DNA of 64,000 nt from Bigelowiella natans CCMP2755 (taxonomy: Eukaryota > Cercozoa > Chlorarachniophyceae), in NCBI GenBank assembly GCA_000320545.1, contig ADNK01000041.1, forward strand, positions 31,001 to 95,000, written 5' to 3'. This document shows, piece by piece, positions 16,844 to 29,673 of this stretch. The first letter of the stretch is position 1, and the number at the start of each line of letters is the position of its first letter. Position numbers and translations under genes: made by a program. The notes beneath the pieces were generated by a model, which had not been told where the DNA came from, ran no database searches, and saw only the letters and a program-made list of their open reading frames with translations.

Positions 16844-18455
16844 ATACTACTACTACCGGAGGGAATGATGTTTGGAGGGTGAAAAGCAACATCGGCTATA
16901 GATTCCCATACGTCCGCTGGAAACAGCGATTTGAACGACTCCCCTGTATTGGTTATAACGAAACCAAATATTAGAACAGCATGCGGTGCGTCATCCCAAG
17001 TTTGCGAGCCCAACTTGGTTTTCCATCGTTGGGAGAGTGATTGATGACTGCGAAGGGCGGCACCGAGCTCCAGAATACCTGAGCCTGGGAGGGTGTAGAC
17101 GGATTTAGTCTGAGAGTCACTGCTTTTGAGCATACTACTACCTCCCCTCCTGTTAGAAGGTGCACTTTCGCTTTGGCACGACGAGCTAAGAAAACTCTGG
17201 TGTCTTTTTCGAACTGGTCCTGCGTACAGTTTAACCAGATGAACGCTCTGTCCTCAAAAAGAGACCCGCGGTATCGCCTTTGGAACTCCCCCTCTCTGCA
17301 GATCGATTACAGGAAAAGCAGTACTGATGAGGAGGCAAGAGTGCAGACTGATGAAGAAATAAGTGGTGTGTACTGGGATTGCGAAAAGCTCATTGCGGAA
17401 ACAGTGGGTCCCTCTGGTATGGGATGGTACATCTTGGCGTCCGAGGAGGGAATAGCTTGACCCAGTTTTGCGAAATCCTGTTGGAAAAACATGGTTTCAG
17501 ACCGAAGTAGGCTCTATCTGCGTTTAACTTTCGGAGCTCTTCGACCTCTAGCCATCGTAAATTGACGATCGGAACCCCTCCGACTAGCGCCATGAGAACC
17601 TGTGGAGACGCAGCTTAGTGGATGTTCGAAGTAAAATTCTCTTAAATTGGCACCTTGTGGGTGGGAATAAGCTTCGGTGTAATCAGATGCGTACATTCCT
17701 GAGCCCATGATTTTAGTATCTGAGCACCTAAAAGAAATTGGTGTGTGAAAACACGGCGACATAAAGACTCAATCAAGAATATAGAGCGGTACCTACGAAA
17801 CGCGCGCGGGTCTCGAGTGTCCTACGATCCTCAGTTGCAATTCTGCTGAAGCAGAAGACCAAGGGCTTCTTTTCCAATCTAAATTGTGTGCTTTTCTTTT
17901 TCACTCCGAAGGTAATGATATCTCCTTCTGCAACCTTTGTAAGTCGTACATTAAAATGGCAAAAGGTTAGCGTGCTCATCAGCTATGTTATCTTTTGAAG
18001 AAGACCTTGGTGGCCACACCCTTCTTCGCCCTTACTTCACCAACCCATGTTCCGTGCCGAGATCTACTCAGAATAATCATTAAAACTTCTCTCGTCATGA
18101 AAGCACGCGATCGACGACCTGTCCGTGAGCGTTACAGGCAGGTGCGGATCCACATAAGGGGAGTGAGGAAGTGCCAACTCAAATTCACAATGTTTTCGTG
18201 AGATTTTGTTGTCAGTCAGTCGCAGTGTCGACCCTAACAATGATTAAATCGAACAGTAAGTAGGGGAGAACACCCGGCTGTTGAGGTTTGCTCTCACCCT
18301 GATTCCGACCAACGGTCCTCGTGCTTCCTCCGAAGAGTAACACTGCGCGAAGAATTCAAGAGATTAGGACATATAAAAAGGATCTTTGCATCAAGATCAT
18401 ATCGAAACGTACACGGAGTTCCTCCCCCCTCGTCCATGGGAGCAAGAATCCACAT
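15000..18455 (-). CDS. NBS1: nibrin / NBS1, MRN complex subunit
   Basis: Subunit of the MRE11-RAD50-NBS1 DNA double-strand-break complex. It starts MWILAPMDEGGGTP at 18455. The N-terminal FHA domain shows VGRNQ, ISRKHC, LTDRSRHGTWVGE and GDIITFGVKKK. Tandem BRCT domains follow: BRCT1 has QECTHLITPK and ALVGGVPIVNLRWL (about 17530-17735), BRCT2 has FEKDTRVFLARRA and LLTGGE (about 17140-17220). A long low-complexity linker fills exon 15629-16518 (acidic runs, Arg-rich RRRRAARR). The C-terminal exon 15228-15531 has a poly-Glu run and the MRE11/ATM-region motif FNFKKFRG. The last exon (15000-15143) is a Lys/Arg/Gly-rich tail instead of the usual acidic ATM-binding end. Junctions 15143/15228, 15531/15629, 16518/16610 and 16770/16857 keep phase; the BRCT2 exon border near 17100 is uncertain. 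Domain order makes the call firm. Confidence 0.88.
15398..15432. repeat. coding CTT/GAA repeat in NBS1
   Basis: Trinucleotide array inside NBS1 exon 15228-15531, translated as a run of Glu on the reverse strand, followed by Asp-Lys-Lys-Lys and a Gly run. Confidence 0.85.
16806..16858. repeat. ACT trinucleotide tract in NBS1 intron
   Basis: ACT repeat immediately after the donor at 16856 of the reverse-strand NBS1 gene, so the donor itself (GTAGTAGTAG) is part of the repeat. Confidence 0.85.
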
Positions 18456-18697
18456 GCAGAGAGTTACGGGGGCAGGGCAAGCCCTTCCCGCGAAATTGTT
18501 GCTTTTTGATCGCTTCTTCTTCTTCTTCGAGTTGTGGTTTTTAGTTTCCCAATTCCCGAGAATTCCGTATCCTTTTCTGCATTGCGACAAGGAAATTATT
18601 CAGAACCAGGAGGAAAATAGCACTACCGCAAGATCCACGTGCCGACAATCCCCACCACCAACCACTACGAACGAAGGATTAACACTTCCGCAACTAC
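18456..18697. promoter_or_regulatory. compact bidirectional promoter, NBS1 / Deg protease
   Basis: Only 242 bp separate the NBS1 start (18455, -) from the Deg protease start (18698, +), so both promoters and both leaders must share this stretch. No palindrome-rich island is present. Confidence 0.55.
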
Positions 18698-19919
18698 ATG
18701 TGGGCTGGCCAAGCAGCTAAATCCCTTTTCGGACATCTGAGGCGACGTGGCCACGTTCTTCTCCAATCCAGGGCCTTGGTTGCAGCACCTGTCGGAGCGT
18801 TCGCGCTCGGGGCGGCGCTCTGGCAGTCGTGGTCCCCTTCAAACGCGGAGCCACATTATCCGGAAGAAAGGCGCACGGTGCAGCTCTTTAAAGACGCACG
18901 GAATTCAGTAGTATCCATCACAAACCTTTCAAAAGTTCCAAATTCCTTCTTCAGCGACGATGTGAAGGTAGAAGCCATAGGTGTCGGGAGCGGTTTCGTG
19001 TGGGACTCCTCGGGCCACGTGATAACGAATCACCACGTTGTGGAGAATAGTGTAGGAGTGCGAATTATGCTTCCTGATGGGGAGCAATGCCTCGGGAAAG
19101 TCGTGGGGGTTGATGAGGCGACTGATCTGGCGGTGATCCAAATTCCAGAATCCTGCTGCAACAAAGTGAAGCCAATAAAGTTCGATGAAAACCAGACCGT
19201 GGAAGTCGGTCAAAGCACGTATGCCATTGGGTATGTCACCACTAATACCTCCACAACCTTCCTCTCATCTGTGTGTCAAACACGATGGATGCATTTGTAG
19301 GTATCCTTTCGGGCTCGACCAGACCTTGACCGCAGGGTTGGTGAGCGGTGTTGGAAGACAGATGCCAGGCAAGCCACTAATCTTCGATGTCATTCAGACT
19401 GATGCGGCTGTGAACCCCGGGTCTTCCGGAGGGCCTCTTGTAGACTCTAAAGGTCAACTTATTGGGGTCAACGCTGCAATGCTCACAACGAATGGTGGAT
19501 CCTTCAGCGGCGTGGGCTATGCGATTCCTCATCAGCAGGTGAAAAAGGTGGTAGAGAGCCTAATAAAACACGGCCGCGTTATACGCCCAGCTCTCGGTAT
19601 CACGATCGCTCCAGAACGAGTCTTGGCGCACTTTGGAGAGAAAGGAGTCCTCGTTTTCGAAGTAATTCACGGCAAAGCTGCGTGGAGGGCAGGTCTGAAT
19701 CCAACATTCAAGCTCAGGGGGGGTGAAGTGCGGGTTGGGGACGCCATAGTAGCGATTGATGGACGGAAGATTGAGTCTTCGAAGGATCTCTTCATGACTT
19801 TAGACGATTTAAATGTCGGGGATAACATAACTGTTGGACTCAAGTCGTTTGACCACGCGAGCGGCAAGTTCAAGCATAGCAGGAATGTGAAGATTACTCT
19901 GCAAGCGAAGGAACAATAA
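18698..19919 (+). CDS. Deg/HtrA serine protease with one PDZ domain
   Basis: Two exons (18698-19230, 19301-19919; 383 residues) in phase. Trypsin-like protease domain with the HtrA triad: His in TNHHVV, Asp in ATDLAV, Ser in NPGSSGGPL. YPFGLDQTLTAGLVSG and DVIQTDAAVNPG match the Deg1 group. One PDZ domain follows (LGITIAPERV, RVGDAIVAIDGRKI). It degrades damaged proteins, usually in the plastid lumen, mitochondrion or periplasm. The N-terminus is basic (KSLFGHLRRRGHVLLQSR) with a hydrophobic Ala-rich segment (PVGAFALGAALW), which suits a mitochondrial or plastid presequence; the target organelle is not decided. The single intron is 70 bp. Confidence 0.92.
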
Positions 19920-20920
19920 TTTAATGATGCGGAAACTGGTTATGTATGTCTCATCATGTATGGCAATAGGAAGCGTAATTTCCAAGCCAAGGGGGAGCCT
20001 CAATTTCGCACAGCAACACAGCAATGCAATAGGCTACTCGGGTCAAACACTGTAGCACTTTTTACAAGGATGTTGATCCTAGCACAAAATCTCACATTGT
20101 TAGTGCGCCAGCTCATATATACACATCTGATGCCATGTCTAGTAAGCTATCTAGCTAGTTGAATTGCCGATCGCATGTCTAGATATTGTGCCACGGCTAT
20201 ACGTGCACATCTGCATGTAAAGCGACTGTGCATTCTAGTACTACGTGTGCAAATGATTGAACGATGTATGGCACGGTACGTGCAATCATGTGTGTGTCAT
20301 AAGCAATGCTGATAGACGCTATTGTCTCGCGCGTGCATCATACATCTTATTGTCGTCACCTACAATTAGCACGTGGCCGTGCACATCGCTAGATCGCTGC
20401 ATGCTAGCGTTAGCGTACACTAGTACATAAGCGATGCCACCTTAGGATGACCATTAAAAATATTTAATCATATCCTTACATCCGTCCCATATAAGCGATA
20501 ACAAACATGGTCATTGCTCGTCACGTCTAGACGTTCACATCTACATGCATGAAGCGTGGCCACAGTGACTAACAACTTGTGCATTCATATGCACAATGTG
20601 AATGTTCGTACAGTCCAGCAGTCCATGTCTTAATGTGCTTAACAGAGATGTCTAGCTAGACGGATGTGTTCGTCGGCAAAAACCACTCACACCATGCTAG
20701 CATGTAAGCCATGCGATGTTACGCAATGAATTGCGCTTGTTGTGCTATAAAAACTAGAATTATCTTTATAGTTGTTTATAATTTTGTTTTTTCAAATAAT
20801 CTGTTTTCTGCATTTTGCACTAATAGACCATGCTAGCATGCATGCGTATCTAGGGGTGCTGTCTGATCCAATCAATTACCAATCCTTTGACTCATGTTAG
20901 CATGGTCAGCGGATCTGTCA
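19920..20920. other. tail-to-tail spacer with palindrome-rich island
   Basis: 1-kb spacer between the Deg protease (+) and PPR (-) 3' ends. From about 20030 to 20910 it is filled with CTAGCTAGTT, CATGCTAGCATG, GTACGTGC, TCTAGACG and similar words. No coding exon recognised. Confidence 0.6.
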
Positions 20921-23900
20921 TCATACTCCAAGTAAAGACTGACCTTCAATAAGTCTCCGTAGCCTAAGAGAGCGACCCGAAATTCTATCATTCTGCTCAT
21001 TTTCATGCTCATCATTCCTCACATAAGAATGGTCGTTCTTTTTTCTTCCTACTTTTGCACCTGGCTTCTTCGTATCCTTTGCGTCTCCATTCCACGCATT
21101 TACGTCTATACCGTGAAGGGAGAGTCGTTTTTGCTTCTTTGGAGGAGCCAGGTGTGGGGAAGAATAAGGCAACGTCGTTTGGTTTAGCTGGCGATTGACC
21201 GCAAGAATGGCTTCAGGTATCGCCGGCCAATACATGCACCGATCTTGCCACGGTATCAGAATTGACGTCAGAAGGGACCTGAGGGCCTCAATGACTTTTG
21301 AGACTGAAGCAGAGAGAGGCACCATTTTCGACGATGCCTTCGTGGTGGCAAAGGTCATCGAGGACATCTTGCCGAATAGAAAGCTCTCTAGTTGGCCCAG
21401 CTTATCGGCGATAGGCGAAGACCCTGGGGGTTTTGTCTTAGGATGAGGAGAATGGCCTCGCTGCGTATCAACACGCGCATTCCAGCCATTATGAGAAGAA
21501 ATGGGCGATAGCGTTGTCCTCATCTCTTCATCCTGCCGGCTCATCATCAAAAAATGCCCCCTGCGCATTAGAGCGCCACGAATCAAAGTGAGATGCCTAA
21601 TCTGCGATTGAGACATGTTCCGCCCGGAGTAGTGCTTCCCCGTCTTCACCATAGCGCCAATTAGGTTGTTAACAGCTCTTACACCAACCCTCGTTCTGAC
21701 AAGGAGCTTGTCCCGCATCACCATCATCATCCTCTTCCGGTGTCCATCACCGTCGCCGGCATCATCAGTCGCCGTGAGGGGCCTCTCTTTCCTCGTTTCT
21801 ACAAAGGGCAAGGAATCCGCAGCTTCTAACATCCGCCGGAAGTAGGCTGCTTTGCCTTTTATCATTACCACAGACTCGTTGCTGCTCGTGATAGCTTCCT
21901 CTTGTTGCTGGCGAGAAATCTGAACCATGTCTATTGCAGAGACTTTGGTAGATTCTTCCACCTGATTCTGGAGCCACTCCAGCAGTGATCGAGGTAGTGA
22001 ATTAAGGACTTGACGAATGGCATTGCTCTGGGTGCTGTCGTCGTCATTTCCACGATCGTCATCATCGTCGTCACTATCACATTCCTGGCCTACTATCCCC
22101 TCCTTCTTCCTCCTTCCTCCGCCCCTCTTTCTTAGACGACACAGGCGAGAGAGAAATGCTTCCGCCTGCTTGGTCGAAATCGCCCGCCATTCTTCTAGGA
22201 GCCCCAAAGGAACGCAGGAACGCGCGGCAGCCGCGAGGGTCATTTCGTCCACGAATAAGGCTTGATTGCTACTCTCTCGGCCGCCGTAATGGCGGCGGTG
22301 CTCGCGATGATGGTCGTTACGAGAAAGCTCACGATAAAGGGAGAGAGCCTCGCGCCATTCATGATTGCGTTCCCGCATCTGTACCATGACCCCGAGCAAG
22401 TGTGCAGAAGACGAGGATGACGATGACTTCAACAGCGCCTCGGTCGCAGAGGGCCCCCGGCCATTCCTTTGCTGTTGCTGGACCTTGTCAAATAACATAA
22501 GCGCTGCCTCCCAATTGCCTGTGTGCGAATGTGCCTTGATGGCGTATGCAAGCGCGCCCGGGGCAAGGGGGATATGCTTCGCTTCCATGTCGTCGAGGAG
22601 CTTCACCGCGGCCGCCCAGCGATGTAGATTTACCAAAGCCTTGGTGATGGACGCATAGATCCGCGTATCTGGCAGCACGGCTCTCGAGTCCATTCGTCGC
22701 ACCAACCCCATCATAGCGTTCCAAGCATGCCCGGCTTCGAGAGCCTCCATTAAGGCACGAAACGTGTAGACCGTCGGCTTTAGCTGCTTTTGCATCATAC
22801 TCTCGAAGAGTGCCTGCGCTCGCATCCAAGCGTGTTGGCCCCTTTCTCTAGTGCTGGTGGCTTTTTTGTGGGTGGTGGGGAGAGGTGCGTATGAGAGCGC
22901 GCGAATCCCGTCTGTGAATGAGATGGAGTCGTGGCGAATCAACTTCTTTTCCATTCCTTCAAAGAGCGCAAAGGCGCGCTTCCACTGATGACTGTTACTT
23001 AGCGTGTTCATCATCGTACTGTACGTGACCTGCGTCTGACGTAATCCGCCTTCGCGTGGCATGTCGTAGTTGAAGAAGCGATACGCCATTTCCCACTCAC
23101 CCGCACGCGAGGCAGTCTTCATCAGAATGTTGAAGCTATTATGCCGTAATGAAACAACCACGCCACCGAACACACGAGTGAGTCAACAATTGTAGCAATG
23201 TGGATCAAGGAAGGAGGGACGGGAGGAGAAAGCATGGTACAAAAGCAAATTTCGATGTCTCAATACGAAGAATAGAACTTGTCACCTATAGTCCGTGACT
23301 GCGATGCGTTTCGCTCGCATCTCGTCCACGAGTTCCAGCGCACGTAGCCATTCTCCCTTCCGCTCACACCCAGCCAGCAGTGCATTATACGTGAACGAAT
23401 TGGCCCGAATTGAGCGTTCCATCATCCTCGAAAGAACATGTATAGCGGCTTCCATCCTTCCCTGGCGAGAGATGCTTGAAATGAGTCGCGTAAATTGCTG
23501 TGGAGTCGAGGCGGTCTGCTGGCGCGAAATCTCATAGGGTGTTAACCTCCCGTCATCTATTGTTAGGATGCGATTGATCTCGTCTCGAGCACTACCGCCG
23601 GCAACATCCTTGCCCCCAACTGCAGCACCGGCGATAGCTCCATTTGAGGCAAGTACCGCTCCTTCAATTAACTCCAACTTTTCCGGCTTGAGGCTGATTA
23701 CTTCCAGCCTTCTGTCACCCGTTCTCCCACTACTTCCGCGCCCATTGACGTGAACACGGATTCGACCGTCGGACAATACTCCGAGCACTTTACCAAACAT
23801 TCCATTGAGTCGCTTGAACCTCTTCAGACCGCACAGGCGAACCATTGCCCCAGGACGCGTCATCGCCTCCGAGCTTTCAAATTCGCCAGCACTGCCATCT

Positions 23901-24541
23901 TTGACACCATCCTCACTTTTCAATACCCCCCCAATCTTGGACCCAAATCTGAGAAGCTTGTCGCTGTTGTCTCGGCGACTGGAATCGTTCATCGCAGCCT
24001 CAATCTCGTGGAAATCGCCAACACCGAGTTCCTCCTCCTCCATGAGTTTCGCTGTTCTATTGGCAAGTGAAGCAAAGCTATCTTCGTCCCTTTCTATTTT
24101 CTTCTTGACCTTTCTTGCCTGCGAGGCAGCAAGTATGTTATCTTGGGAGGAGGTGACCAGCTTTCGCAGCGCATCATCCTCGTAGTCAGTCTCATCACTC
24201 TCGATATATCGGGTGGCAGAAGCGAGATGAGGAGCATTTGCCAGAGAGATGACTATGATGAAACTGCAGGAAAACGATAAAATGGAATCAGAAAGGTGAT
24301 CGATCAGTGGTCGATTCGAGACCGAATTCTGCCAGACCTTATCAAAGGAGCTCTGAACATTGGAAGCTTCATAGGCCCCCTTCCTGGCATGTCCAGCTCC
24401 ACGCATCATAGCCACCCGTCGAACAAAGCCTGCACACGTCCTCTCCAGAGGTATCCTCGCATGAGAATCGGGCAGAGCAGAGCCACGAGACGCGTGGGGA
24501 ACCCTAGCTGTAAAGAAAAACAGAATTGGTCGCAAATTCAA
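20921..24541 (-). CDS. pentatricopeptide repeat protein with KOW-like domain
   Basis: Two exons (23286-24541, 20921-23135) joined in phase by a 150-bp intron; up to 1156 residues. P-class PPR motifs begin late in exon 1 (SFTYNALLAGCERKGEWLRA) and continue into exon 2 (FNILMKTASRAGEWEMAYRF; VTYSTMMNTL; YTFRALMEALEAG; IYASITKALVNLHRWAAAVK). Such proteins bind organelle RNA and act in its processing, stability or translation. Before the repeats, around 23700-23830, lies a small beta-rich segment (MVRLCGLKRFKRLNGMFG, then KVLGVLSDGRIRVHV) like the KOW/SH3-type domain common in algal proteins. The N-terminus contains the string SFIIVISLANA that may be partly intron (a CCTGCAG acceptor lies at about 24266), so the true start and transit peptide are uncertain. 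The C-terminal third is charged low-complexity. Confidence 0.85.
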
Positions 24542-24868
24542 ACAAGAAATATCTAAAATTATACTTAGGATAAAGCTTTATCCCATCGGACTGCCCGTTT
24601 CAGAGCGCAAAACGAAATTTGCATAGAATATTTCTCCAATGTTAAGATATTTTCCGCTTAGAAATAGGCCTGATGTGGATAGAGCACCATCCCCCGAAGC
24701 TCGAAGGTCGTTCTCTCGTTCTCGAAAATTCCGAAAATACCCTATTAAATGATTAATTGAGTTTTTTTTAGATGTCGTACTATTCTTACCACATATATTT
24801 TTCCTAGAATAGAATTCTCAGGAAAGTTGCATAATCTGAATAGAACAGAATAAGGGTCTCCAGACACG
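24542..24868. promoter_or_regulatory. head-to-head spacer, PPR / PPP1R11
   Basis: 327 bp between the starts of the PPR gene (-) and the PP1 inhibitor gene (+). AT-rich, with no palindrome-rich island and no exon seen. Presumed shared promoter region. Confidence 0.45.
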
Positions 24869-25363
24869 ATGGCTACGACCGCCTCTCGTTCTTCCCAATC
24901 CTGCTCCGGTGGATCCCAGGTTCTAACAACACATCCTTCCGCGCAGTCCATAACTACTCGACTAGTCCATAAGCTGCATCCTAAAGACAGCGGCAGCAAT
25001 GACAAGAAGGAGAGGAAGGTAAAAGGTATTTACAAGACACCTGGGGCTTTCGAGAAGGCAAAGGAGGAAAATGGGGGCAAGCAAGACAAGGGCATTGAAT
25101 GGACAAAGGACACTGTGGACAATGAGTTTCTGAATAAAAAGAGCTCCAAAAGTACGTTTATCAAACTTATGAGGACTACATATAATTTCTATATCTTTTA
25201 GGCTGCTGCATTTATCACAAGCCACGCCGCTTTGATGAGAGCGACAGTGATGAAAGCGACTACGAAAAGCCTCAGACATACAATCCTAACCAACCTCGCA
25301 GGTTATCAAATAGTCGTCACTGTTTGCATTATTCTGAGAGTTGAATTTTGCAGCATAAAGTGA
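24869..25363 (+). CDS. PPP1R11: protein phosphatase 1 inhibitor-3 (PPP1R11/YPI1)
   Basis: Three exons (24869-25151, 25202-25301, 25354-25363) in phase give 130 residues, close to the family length. The PP1-binding core GIEWTKDTVDNEFLNKKSSK is followed directly by the conserved SCCIYHKPRRFDES and an acidic Ser/Asp run. Family members are small, unstructured, heat-stable inhibitors that bind the PP1 catalytic subunit through the KGIEW (RVxF-like) site. The N-terminus is Ser/Thr-rich. A longer reading through the last exon (to 25560) would need a different splice phase and has no family similarity, so I favour the stop at 25361-25363. Confidence 0.88.
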
Positions 25364-25628
25364 ACCTCGATGAATCCAAGTTCCTCGCTCGAAGCCCCAT
25401 TCAAGAGGAATCTTGCAGGGAATGGTGTTATGGATCACCTGCACCAGTCTCTCATCTACTTAGTAAAATGAAAGTTATAAAATGTTTAGCGAAGGAGATT
25501 CATAAACTGCAAGTCAGAAGTCTAGCAACTGCCATGATGACGTACTGCTGCTGTTCCTAGCTTGGCCGATGGTTGCAACCTGACTTAGATTTCATGCTGC
25601 AGCAACATAGTATTTGCTCGCAATAGAC

Positions 25629-25675
<47 letters not shown>

Positions 25676-26737
25676 ATTGTTATATACGTCAAAATATATA
25701 TAAACAAATGTACGAATAATATCATATACGCGTATACATGCATGTGCATTGCAGCACATATACTAGAGATGTTCTGTTTTTTTAGCGCATCGCAGGCTTC
25801 ACATGAGACGGATGTAATGAAATGATTGCATTTCAATCATACCTAATGTATCTATGCAGAGCGGCGGCTACAGTGCTTTATATATAGGCAAAGCTACGAT
25901 TCGAGCTGTGTGCGCCTGACGCTCTTTAGCTCTGCTAGAGTAAGTTAACTCTGTACAGGTCGAGAATCTCTAGATGATGCTTATATGCATGCATGATCTT
26001 ATGCTATTAAGACTAGCACTTGTACGTGTGATTGTGATGTTCTTGATGACGCACTGATATACTGACACCACTATCTAGCTAGGTAGACTGCGTGCAGCGC
26101 AGAGTAGGATGCGATAGGAGATGCTAGGATGGGCGGAGTGCTTATCTAGCTTTGCGCGCACGTTTAGACATAGCTAGAAAGTGCTGCGTACTCATCTAGT
26201 CCTGCTACTATTGTTGCTAGAAATGCTATCTATGATTCTGCTCGCTCTGCGCATAGCAAGAGGATAAAATGCATTACGCTGACCGCGCACACGCTAGCTT
26301 GGTTAGTTGATCAAGATCCAGGGATGGATGCATACAATGTTGTATAGTCGGGTTGCATACATCTAGAATGACATCAGACATCGTGGCGGGTAGCTTGGAT
26401 GGTATCTGTACCATTGTTACTTTAATTCACCTTTTGCCTCAGGCTATGAACACCTGCATGCGCTCTGAGCACGAAGACACTAGGGCGACTCCGCCGAACT
26501 CGCGGTGGTTTCCGTCGTGCGCATTTTGGATTCACTTTCTAGGATCTCCGAAGGCGATCGAGGCTATTATTGCAAAAAATCATCCTGCTTAAACACGACT
26601 TCAAAGCGCGAAAAAAGAAGAGGAGTGCGATAGAGATCGTAAGAAGTGACTTACGGAGGATGGGGTCTGGTTGCCCTTAAACTCTGGTATTGGAATGCCA
26701 CTCTGTGAACAGCCACACAGGGATATACTCACACACA

Positions 26738-26774
<37 letters not shown>

Positions 26775-27023
26775 TCACTTTAGTAGCATTCTACAGCCCC
26801 CCTTGTGAAGATCCCCCCCCCCCTCCTCCCCTAATTCCACATCTTAAACTCATTACTCAAACCTGACGGAGTGTGTCTCCCATCTTCATTGTTAATAAAT
26901 GCACCTACAATCACACGTGAATCTATATAAACGCGTGTTTTCCCGTGCGATGAGTATTGTGCTTCAATGCGTGTAAAGTCACAGCACATATGCCATCTCG
27001 AGTGGTGGTCAAGGTGTTTGGAT
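25364..27023. other. tail-to-tail spacer with palindrome-rich island
   Basis: 1.66 kb between PPP1R11 (+) and the WDR62-like gene (-) 3' ends. An AT microsatellite lies at 25630-25673 and an AC tract at 26730-26772. From about 25850 to 26340 the palindrome-rich island appears (ATGCATGCATG, ATCTAGCTAGGTAGAC, ACGCTAGCTTGG). A forward reading frame at 26353-26592 has no recognisable product and no splice support. Confidence 0.55.
25630..25673. repeat. AT microsatellite
   Basis: Perfect AT tract in the spacer 3' of PPP1R11. Confidence 0.9.
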
Positions 27024-28344
27024 TTAACGAACCAGTTTGCTGGAGTATTTTTCCAACGCCTGCTCCATTGCGCCATTCACAACACTGGAAATATCCTGTA
27101 ATTTGGTAGACTTTATGCTTTGTATCTAGGCTGATAACTCACTTTTCAGTGCATGATGTTGCTTCTAGTGACTGGTCTTTTATCTCTCTCTCTCTCTCTC
27201 TCTCTCTTCTCCGTATGTGCATACGTGCATGCGCGTGTATTGTTGTAGGCTTATGTTGATTGATGTTTGTATGCATTTAAACGATTTTTCTGACGGTCGC
27301 CACGTGAGACTCCCCCCACTCACCGCTGCGTTGAGGTCACTCGTAGCCGTTGCTATCGAGGCTGAGGATGATCCAACAGGCTGCTGCCCATGCGATGATG
27401 ATGAATATCACAGATGAAAATCCCCAAAACTCAGGATATAATTACCGCATTGACCAAGTTGCACATTAGGATTTATAGCATTATAGCAAATAGTGAATAC
27501 ATCATCATGTTGTTACCGATGAGGCCAATGTGGACCGGCGTGTCAACTTATCTGGCGCGACGGTGGTTTGCAGTAGATCGAGCATGCCTCCCAGCTCATT
27601 CTCTATTGCTATGCCTGTCGTTTGTGGTGTTGGTTTTTTGGCGCATACACGTAGACGTACTCACACGTACTTACATGCATGTGTACAGAGAGATTGAAAG
27701 AGAGAGAGAGAGAACAATGAAAATTCTGCAACGCATGAAGTATTCTCACCTTCAAGTCGCCGAGACGATGGCGTACTTATCTGAGAACACAATAATACAG
27801 ATCTCATTGCCTTCCTGGTGGATGCACACAAGCAACTCTTTCCCCCCCCCTGCTTGTGCCAAAGTCCAGGAAGACAGCATTGCACTTTTCCGTGTGATTT
27901 GGTTGTGAGGAGTAAGTGATGGTGACAGTTGTTTCTTAACCTTCGAGTCGTTACTCGAGAGGCTTTCCGTACGGGGGGTAGAGACAGCGTTAGACTGAGG
28001 AGAATACTTGACACAAGAATCACACGAGGGTTAAATTTATATATTATATATGTGTGTGTTTGTATGTGTGTATGTGCTGCCCGTTAAAGCATATATTAAT
28101 TATTCCTCCCTCCGTTGGCAGTGTGCAGCCAAAAAGAGAAAGACCGATGATCTTCTGTCCTGTGGCCGCTGTACAAGACAGAAACCACCCGCGTTGGAGG
28201 GCATTGTGCGCATTGCCGTGAATTTTGCCGCACACTTCTGCTAAGTAGCAGCGTCCTACCGACTTGTGTCGTCGTCTATGACTAAGTGAAAGGTGATCGC
28301 AGCGCTATTTTTGTTCGGACATAAAGCTGCATGCTCGCCCCTAT

Positions 28345-28377
<33 letters not shown>

Positions 28378-28832
28378 CTCTCTGCCAAGAATCGGCGTCG
28401 GCTGAATGGTGCTCCCAGATTGCACGGTCACCGTGGAAACGCTGTAAGTAAGTAATTAAGTGTGTGTTCGTGAGTGTCTTCAGAGTGATTAGACAAGAGG
28501 GAGAGAGCGCATATGAAGAGCATTTTCCCAGTGTGCTAGTACGCTAATGGTGCGTGTGTTTGGTAGATTCTCCAATAATGAGCGCTTCTGGTAGTGTTGA
28601 TCGATGATCCAACTACTCCTACTACTACTACTACTACTACTACTACTCTACTTCTACTACTTCTTAGACAGGTGGGGTGTGGGTATATCTTTAGGAATAT
28701 TGGCCCCTGAGCCGGTTTGAGCAGTAGCAATGTTTGCCACGGAGTTCTTTTATGGTGACGCACAAAACACATACGCACATATCATATACGTGTGGGTTCA
28801 CCATACAGGGAGAGGGGGAAGGAGGGGGGGGG

Positions 28833-28865
<33 letters not shown>

Positions 28866-29640
28866 TAAGAAAGAGAAAGCAGGAGAGAGAAATCGTCTCA
28901 TTCAAACGTGTCAACGCGTGAGCATCATACAGCTAGGCCTTTGAAACGTACATACATTAATGTAAAAACACCTCTCTCGATTTTGCTTTCATTTTCATAA
29001 TTCGCCTACCTCATCGATGCTCTCTAAGGAAGCAGCTTTAAGCATGTGAAGCTGCGATCTCGACGCCGAGACTACAGGCATCAGAATCTGAAGGCTCTCT
29101 CGCAGCTGGTCAGCGAGATGACGGATATGCTGATGATGTGTAAGTGGAAGGGGGGGAGGGAGGAGACAAGTGGGAAGGAAGACAAAGAGAAAGAGAGAAT
29201 TGAAGCATAAGAAGCAGAAAGAACTTAAAAAAAATCACGACGATAGAGCATCAGCATTGCTCTTCCCGTTTGCCGTGATCACGGGACTATTCCTCCCCAC
29301 CACGACACTGGCACCAACCTGAACAGGGTTCTGCCGGATAGCCGCCACTTTATCCGGTGTGTATATCGTGAAGCTAACGCGGAAAAGAAGAAGGATTCGA
29401 TGGTCAACGTAACTGCTTCATGTATGCATACTCTCAGCATCAACATCTGCCTGCCTCGTTTGTCTCCAGAGCACATCATTCTCTCGCGCGTAAGCAGCAT
29501 GTGCGGAAGATGATGACCACAACGCAGCTGATGCATATACGTTTTTCCCTTCTAAAAACCATGCCTTCAGACGGGTTTTGTAAGATTTTGTTTTGATGCA
29601 AATGCCGTGTCTTGTGTCTAGGACAACTATTACTACTGCT

Positions 29641-29673
<33 letters not shown>

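Noticed and set aside
22365-22829. Overlapping forward and reverse frames inside the PPR gene.
   Set aside because: Shadows of the 2.2-kb PPR exon.
25348-25560. Extended C-terminus for the PP1 inhibitor.
   Set aside because: The splice phase from exon 25202-25301 leads to a stop at 25361-25363, matching the usual family length.
26353-26592. Forward 79-codon frame downstream of an island.
   Set aside because: No homology, no splice partners, and it lies in the 3' spacer of two convergent genes.
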